Below, piece by piece: positions 59,711-64,000 of a DNA stretch of 64,000 nt. The notes under the pieces were generated by a model. It made no database searches. It was given only the letters and a program-made list of their open reading frames with translations, and was not told the DNA's origin. A program made the translations under genes and the position numbers. Source of the stretch: Palleronia abyssalis (GTDB taxonomy: Bacteria > Pseudomonadota > Alphaproteobacteria > Rhodobacterales > Rhodobacteraceae); NCBI RefSeq assembly GCF_900302445.1, contig NZ_ONZF01000002.1:310001-374000 (forward strand), in the 5' to 3' direction. Numbering within the stretch: the stretch's first letter is position 1; each line of letters opens with the position of its first letter.

Positions 59711-61294
59711 ATGTGGCCGGATGCGCCTCTGATCTACAATCTCTACCCCCGGTCGTTCAACGACACGAGCGGCTCGGGGGAGGGCGACCTGAAGGGCGTC
59801 ATAGAAAAGCTCGACCATGTTGCTTCGTTGGGCGTGGATGCGATATGGGTCGGGCCTTTCTTCATTTCTCCTCTTGCCGATGGCGGCTACGACATTGCCG
59901 ACCATCGGACAGTGGACCCTCGATACGGGACCCTCGACGATTTCGACGATCTCGTCCGCGAGATCCACGACCGCGGCATGCTGGTGATGATCGACCAGGT
60001 GTTCAATCACACCAGCGCCGAGCACGCTTGGTTCCAAGCGTCGATCGACGGGGATGAGGAGAAGGCCGACTGCTACGTCTGGCGCGACCCCAAGCCGGAC
60101 GGGACGCCGCCCAACAACTGGATCAGCCAGTTCGGCATGCCGGCCTGGACCTGGAACCACCGTCGGCAGCAATACTATCACCACCAGTTTCTGTCTTGTC
60201 AGCCGAACCTGAACCTGCGGAATGACCTTGTGAAGACCATGTTCCGCGAGACCATGGAGTTCTGGCTGGATCGCGGCGTGGACGGCTTCCGCTTTGACGT
60301 GGTCACGGCCTATCTGTTCGACGAAGATATGCCGGACAATCCCCCGGCCCGACCCGTGGTTCTGTCAAAGGTCACCGGGCCGAACCACAACCCCTATTCC
60401 TACCAGGATCACGTCTACGACCTGCTGCAAGGCGACGGCGCGGCGTATACCGAGAACATGCGCAAATGGGCCGGGAAGGACATCTACCTTCTGGGCGAAA
60501 GCAACACCGGCAACCAGTCCGTCGAGGTTGCGCAGAGCTTCACCCGGGAAGGCAGGTTGGATGCGTGCTATACCACAGACCCGATGCAGGTTGGCAACGA
60601 CCCGATTGCCCTGATGAACATCCTCAAGGCGCTGGACGGGGATTGGTGCACGCCGTGGTGGTTCACCTCGCACGATCAGCCGCGCCATATCTCGCGGTTG
60701 GGGGACGGCTCGGATGCGTGCGCCAGGTTCTACGCGACGCTTTTGGCGGTTCTTCCGGGCGCGGCCATCATGTTCCAGGGAGAGGAGCTGGCCCTGCCAC
60801 AGCCGACCCTCGCCAAGGCGGAAACGACAGACCCTTTCGATCTGCTCTACTGGCCCGATGCACCCGGGCGCGAGGGGCCAAGGGTTCCGATGCCATGGAA
60901 GTCGCGGAAGAAGAATTACGGGTTCACCACGGGCGATCCATGGCTGCCGATGCGGTGGGAACGGGATCGCTGCGTTGACCAGCAGGAAGGTGCCGAGGAT
61001 AGCGTCCTGAACTATTATCGCCGCGCCATGGCGTTTCGCAAAGAGGTTCGCTTGAACGCCCCCGACAAGCTGCGCGTCGATGCCTCGACCTCCGCGATGA
61101 GTCTTCGTATCGCGCGCGGGGGCAAGGACTGGATGGTCGTTCTGAATTTTTCGACGACCGAGTCCCTTCCTGTCCCGACCCGTTCCGCAGACACGCCGGT
61201 CCTGCAAACCGGCTGGGACGGACGGCGGCTGCTGCCGTGGGGGGCGGCCGTGTGGGAAGGCCTGGACGAAGAGGTCGGCGCGTCCTGCGGCTGA
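59711..61294 (+). CDS. Glycoside hydrolase family 13 (alpha-glucosidase/trehalose-related)
   Basis: A 527-residue alpha-amylase-superfamily enzyme. Region I is MLVMIDQVFNHTS, region II GVDGFRFDVV with the nucleophile Asp, region III LLGESN with the acid Glu, and region IV TSHDQPRH with the second Asp. GWDGRRLLPWG lies in the small C-terminal beta domain. The sequence resembles oligo-1,6-glucosidases and related alpha-glucosidases; trehalose or other osmolyte turnover is plausible from the stress context. It starts 4 nt after the SDR stop. Confidence 0.9.
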   Translation: MWPDAPLIYNLYPRSFNDTSGSGEGDLKGVIEKLDHVASLGVDAIWVGPFFISPLADGGYDIADHRTVDPRYGTLDDFDDLVREIHDRGMLVMIDQVFNHTSAEHAWFQASIDGDEEKADCYVWRDPKPDGTPPNNWISQFGMPAWTWNHRRQQYYHHQFLSCQPNLNLRNDLVKTMFRETMEFWLDRGVDGFRFDVVTAYLFDEDMPDNPPARPVVLSKVTGPNHNPYSYQDHVYDLLQGDGAAYTENMRKWAGKDIYLLGESNTGNQSVEVAQSFTREGRLDACYTTDPMQVGNDPIALMNILKALDGDWCTPWWFTSHDQPRHISRLGDGSDACARFYATLLAVLPGAAIMFQGEELALPQPTLAKAETTDPFDLLYWPDAPGREGPRVPMPWKSRKKNYGFTTGDPWLPMRWERDRCVDQQEGAEDSVLNYYRRAMAFRKEVRLNAPDKLRVDASTSAMSLRIARGGKDWMVVLNFSTTESLPVPTRSADTPVLQTGWDGRRLLPWGAAVWEGLDEEVGASCG

Positions 61295-61305
61295 GAGCGG
61301 TGGCG

Positions 61306-61890
61306 TCAGGACCCGACGGCGCGTCGGTACGCGTCGCGCGCGACACAACGGTCGGTATAGGCCGCAAAACTCTCGGGAAGCTCGAACTTGGCCACGCGGG
61401 CCCAGATCCCGCAATGCGCGGCAAGCATGTCAGGCACAGTGAAGGCCTCGCCCATCAGGAAAGGCCCTTCGGCGCGCTCCATGAGCCGCGCGGCATTGCG
61501 CGAGAACTCCCACCGCAGCGATGGCTTGATGTCCCGGACGCGGTGCTCCTCGGGCAGGATGAAGCTGTGGCGCGCGGCGGTCCACAGGATCGCGTCCAGC
61601 TCGTCGTTGATCTGCTGGGTCAAGGCATCCTGACGGGCGCGGTCCAGCGTTCCGGCAGGTGCGGTCAGCTTGCCCGTGTGGTCGGTAAGGAATGTCAGGA
61701 TCGCGGTCGAGTCGGTGATCACCGTTCCATCCACGTCGAGGGCGGGCACCTTTCCGGTGGGAGATGCCTCTAGCGCGTCTTTCGTGCCAGCCACGCAGTC
61801 GACGTGCTCGAAGGAAAGGCCCAGTTCCTCAAGCATCCAGATCACCCGCATCGCCCGGGTTGTCTTCTGTCCGTAAAGCGTAAGCTTCAT
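61306..61890 (-). CDS. Glutathione S-transferase
   Basis: A 194-residue GST. LTLYGQKTTRAMRVIWMLEELGL begins the thioredoxin-like domain, and TGKVPALDVDGTVITDSTAI is the glutathione-binding cis-Pro and Asp-Ser motif. The helical C-domain has FLMGEAFTVPDMLAAHCG. Its start overlaps the holA stop by 4 nt. Confidence 0.9.
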   Translation of the reverse strand: MKLTLYGQKTTRAMRVIWMLEELGLSFEHVDCVAGTKDALEASPTGKVPALDVDGTVITDSTAILTFLTDHTGKLTAPAGTLDRARQDALTQQINDELDAILWTAARHSFILPEEHRVRDIKPSLRWEFSRNAARLMERAEGPFLMGEAFTVPDMLAAHCGIWARVAKFELPESFAAYTDRCVARDAYRRAVGS

Positions 61891-62906
61891 CGTCGCCCCA
61901 TCATCGAAAGCCGGATCAACGTCCGTTCCATCAACGCCATCTGGGGGGCTTTTGCCGTGGAACGCAAGGCGAGGTCGGTGTCGGTCAGGATATGCAGCGC
62001 GTCCTCGATCCGTCGCAGGCCAAGGCGCTGGGCCTGCCGCAAGATCGCATCGCGGCGGGGGCCATAGACAGGAGGACGCAGCTTGCCCACCCCGGCACCC
62101 GGCCCGCCAGGATCGGCGGAGGCCGTATGCAGCGTGCGATAATGGCGGGTCGCGGCGATGATCAGCGCAACGGGTTGGGCGCCCTGTGCTTCCAGCCGCG
62201 TCAGGATCGGCCCGATCTCGGCCGTGCGCCCGTCGGCGGTGGCGTGCAGGATGTCGTCCAGATCGGCTTCGGTGGATGCGGGGGCGCAGGCGGCGACGTC
62301 GCCGGCGGTCAGCGGGTCCGCGTCGCCATACTTGTAGAGGCCGATCTTGCCGATCACCTGCTTCAAGTCGCCCGGCCCGAGTTCGGCCGCCAGCGCCATG
62401 ATCGCGGCGGTCGCATCCAGGTCCGGCTTCAGTCCCGCCTCGGACAGCCATTTGTCGATCTCCGCCCGGTCAGGCGGCGCGTCGTAGATCGCGATGGCGG
62501 CGGCCTGCGGGTGCTTCTCGAATGCCTTGCGGATGGGCGAGGTCGGTTTCAGCGACCCGGCCGTGACGACCACATGCGCATCTCCCGGGCGCCAATCGGT
62601 CAGCGCGCCGGCGATCTGGTCGGCGACATTGGCGGTCGCATCCTCGACGAAGGCGACGCGGGGCCCGGGGAAGAACCCTTGCGCGGCCAGCGCATCGGCC
62701 AGCAGCGACTTTTCTTTGCGCAGATCGGCGGCGGGAATGCGGGTAAGACGCATCTCCTCGTCCGCGTTCGGCCCGGCGAGATTGGCGATCAGTTCCTGAC
62801 GTTTCAGCGCGACGCGCATGGCATCCTCGCCATAGATCAGTGTGCCTGGGCGCCCCTCCGGCGGTTTCGCAATCCAGGCGTTGCCGTCGCGGGTGTTGAG
62901 TTTCAT
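61887..62906 (-). CDS. holA: DNA polymerase III delta subunit
   Basis: A 339-residue clamp-loader subunit that opens the beta clamp. LIYGEDAMRVALKRQELIAN and the three-domain layout ending in a helical collar (LYKYGDADPLTAGDVAACAP, LIIAATRHYRTLH) fit HolA. It is placed between lptE and a GST gene, and overlaps lptE by 4 nt. lptE-holA after leuS is common in proteobacteria. Confidence 0.93.
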   Translation of the reverse strand: MKLNTRDGNAWIAKPPEGRPGTLIYGEDAMRVALKRQELIANLAGPNADEEMRLTRIPAADLRKEKSLLADALAAQGFFPGPRVAFVEDATANVADQIAGALTDWRPGDAHVVVTAGSLKPTSPIRKAFEKHPQAAAIAIYDAPPDRAEIDKWLSEAGLKPDLDATAAIMALAAELGPGDLKQVIGKIGLYKYGDADPLTAGDVAACAPASTEADLDDILHATADGRTAEIGPILTRLEAQGAQPVALIIAATRHYRTLHTASADPGGPGAGVGKLRPPVYGPRRDAILRQAQRLGLRRIEDALHILTDTDLALRSTAKAPQMALMERTLIRLSMMGRR

Positions 62907-63454
62907 TGCTGCCAGTCGGGCGCCGTGGCCAGAAGGTCCGCCACGATCGAATCCGCCAGAATGGTCATCAGTCGTTCGCCCGCGTCGCGTCGTGCCTCGC
63001 GGATCGAGACGTAGCTGCCGACATAGGGCTCGCCGGGGTCGGGGGTGTTGTCCGGGTCGATCAGCGGCGAGGAATAGCTGGTGAAGTTGGTCAAATCCGC
63101 GCGGCGCAAGGTCTGGTCCGTGGATCGGTCGATCAGGCGATAGCGAATCCGCCCCACAAGCTGCTCTCGCGCGGTCGAGGATTGGGTGTTTCGCCCCAGG
63201 CGCCTGTCGGAGATGCTGACGTCCAGTGCCAGCCGATATTGCGCGTCGTTCGGTCTGCCCAACCGTTCTTCCAGTCGGGTCACGAGAAGATAGCCCGCTT
63301 CGTCCTCGGGCTCGTCCACAAGGATTTGCCCCGTCAGGCCCCGCGCGACACCGGCGGGACCGTAGACGGGGGTGAAGCCACAAGCGGGCAGCGCGACCAG
63401 CGCGGTCAACACGCTGCGCCGCCCCCATGTCTTGCTTGCGTCAGATGACGACAT
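62903..63454 (-). CDS. lptE: LPS-assembly lipoprotein LptE
   Basis: A 183-residue outer-membrane lipoprotein that forms the plug in LptD. A lipobox ALPACG lies at residues 21-26 after a basic and hydrophobic signal ([14 protein letters not shown]). [20 protein letters not shown]-like C-terminal helix [20 protein letters not shown] is typical. It overlaps leuS upstream by 14 nt and holA downstream by 4 nt. Confidence 0.9.
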   Translation of the reverse strand: MSSSDASKTWGRRSVLTALVALPACGFTPVYGPAGVARGLTGQILVDEPEDEAGYLLVTRLEERLGRPNDAQYRLALDVSISDRRLGRNTQSSTAREQLVGRIRYRLIDRSTDQTLRRADLTNFTSYSSPLIDPDNTPDPGEPYVGSYVSIREARRDAGERLMTILADSIVADLLATAPDWQQ

Positions 63455-64000
63455 TCACGATCTTTCCGGGCACCACGATCACCTTCTTAGGCGTAGCACC
63501 GTTCAGCGATCTTTGCACGGCATCCGATGCCAGCGCCCGCGCCTCGACCTGGTCCTTGGGCATGTCGCGGGGCACGCGCATTTCGTCCCGGCGCTTTCCG
63601 TTGACCTGAATGGGCATGGTCACCTCATCCTCGACCAGCATCGCGGGATCGGCCTTTGGCCAGGGCGCCGTAGCGATCAGGCCTTCCCCGCCCAGCATCT
63701 GCCAAAGCTCCTCGGACAGGTGGGGCGTCATGGGCGACATCAGTTGTGCCAACGTCCGCGCGGCGGCGACCTGCGCTGTGCGGCCGGCTTTCGACTTCTG
63801 CAGCGTGTTGGCGAACGCATAGAGCCGCGCGATGGCCGCGTTGAAGCCGAAGGACTCGATACCCATGGTCACGTCATGGGTCGCCTTGTGCATCTCGCGC
63901 AGCAGGTCTTCGTCGCCTTGCCCCGTTTCGGGCGCATCGCGCGCGCCCTCGGCGATGCGCCACACGCGGGCGAGGTGCTTCGACGCGGCCTCGGCCCCCG
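63441..64000 (-). CDS. leuS: Leucyl-tRNA synthetase, 3' part (partial)
   Basis: The C-terminal 185 or so residues of leucyl-tRNA synthetase; the gene begins beyond the right edge. [20 protein letters not shown] and the final [20 protein letters not shown] and [17 protein letters not shown] are the anticodon-binding and C-terminal domain signatures. The frame stays open to base 64000. It heads the leuS-lptE-holA unit on the minus strand. Confidence 0.96.
   Translation of the reverse strand, partial: GAEAASKHLARVWRIAEGARDAPETGQGDEDLLREMHKATHDVTMGIESFGFNAAIARLYAFANTLQKSKAGRTAQVAAARTLAQLMSPMTPHLSEELWQMLGGEGLIATAPWPKADPAMLVEDEVTMPIQVNGKRRDEMRVPRDMPKDQVEARALASDAVQRSLNGATPKKVIVVPGKIVNVVI

Overview
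The window reads as a chromosomal segment of a high-GC alphaproteobacterium of the family Rhodobacteraceae (Roseobacter/Rhodobacter group). The grounds are the gene families and their order: ccrM next to rnhB, lptC-lptA-lptB followed by hpf and ptsN, a DUF2794 gene, a DUF1127 gene, an NrnC-type nanoRNase, and a GAAC-N7-GAAC SOS box. This placement is inferred from content, not from a database search.

Layout. 1-5.5 kb: leucine biosynthesis (3' end of leuC, leuD, leuB), interrupted by a sulfotransferase-like gene, a membrane-protein gene and a degenerate endonuclease/phosphatase-fold gene that appears to start at CTG. 5.5-8.1 kb: a YetF/DUF421 membrane protein, a DMT exporter, tRNA-Pro(CGG), a gene-poor lower-GC stretch, and a tRNA-Arg(CCU) split by a 216-nt group I intron. 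8.1-16.5 kb: App1-like phosphatase, queG, an IS5-type transposase remnant, an SsuABC/NMT1-type ABC importer, an RlmL-type rRNA methyltransferase and a PhoD-like phosphatase. 16.6-21.3 kb: a three-subunit PaoABC-like molybdenum aldehyde dehydrogenase and a ribokinase-family kinase. 21.3-27.2 kb: the six-gene Mrp Na+/H+ antiporter operon (mrpA-B fused, then C, D, E, F, G). 27.7-34.2 kb: nrnC, the LPS-transport genes lptC/A/B, hpf, ptsN, a topoisomerase IB pseudogene, amn and an HU gene. 34.3-45.4 kb: ccrM, rnhB, small secreted proteins, a membrane-anchored winged-helix protein, a DsbD-like N-domain protein, yqgE, a DUF1127 gene, clpB with a visible heat-shock promoter, an acidic membrane-anchored protein, pyrF and a metallophosphatase. 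45.4-50.7 kb: a 24-residue membrane peptide, asd, two paralogous very small genes, beta-carbonic anhydrase, a leucyl-aminopeptidase-family gene and an NlpC/P60 gene. 50.7-64 kb: DUF2794, an imuB without imuA or dnaE2 beside it but with a LexA box, GST, an I78-type lipoprotein, a NYN-nuclease/OST-HTH protein, a TetR regulator, fghA, yaiI, a HAD hydrolase, two SDR genes and a GH13 amylase-like enzyme (a stress/osmolyte-like cluster), another GST, holA, lptE and the 3' part of leuS.

Regulation read from the sequence. Four genes or clusters (the YetF/DUF421 protein, the acidic membrane-anchored protein, the I78-like lipoprotein, and the SDR/GH13 cluster) each carry an exact GGAAC-N16/17-CGTT element 22-34 nt before the start codon, the consensus of the alphaproteobacterial general-stress sigma factor EcfG. 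clpB carries a sigma-32-like promoter and imuB a LexA operator. The window therefore samples three stress regulons. The least explained items are the intron-split tRNA, the very small genes, and the envelope-directed members of the proposed EcfG set.
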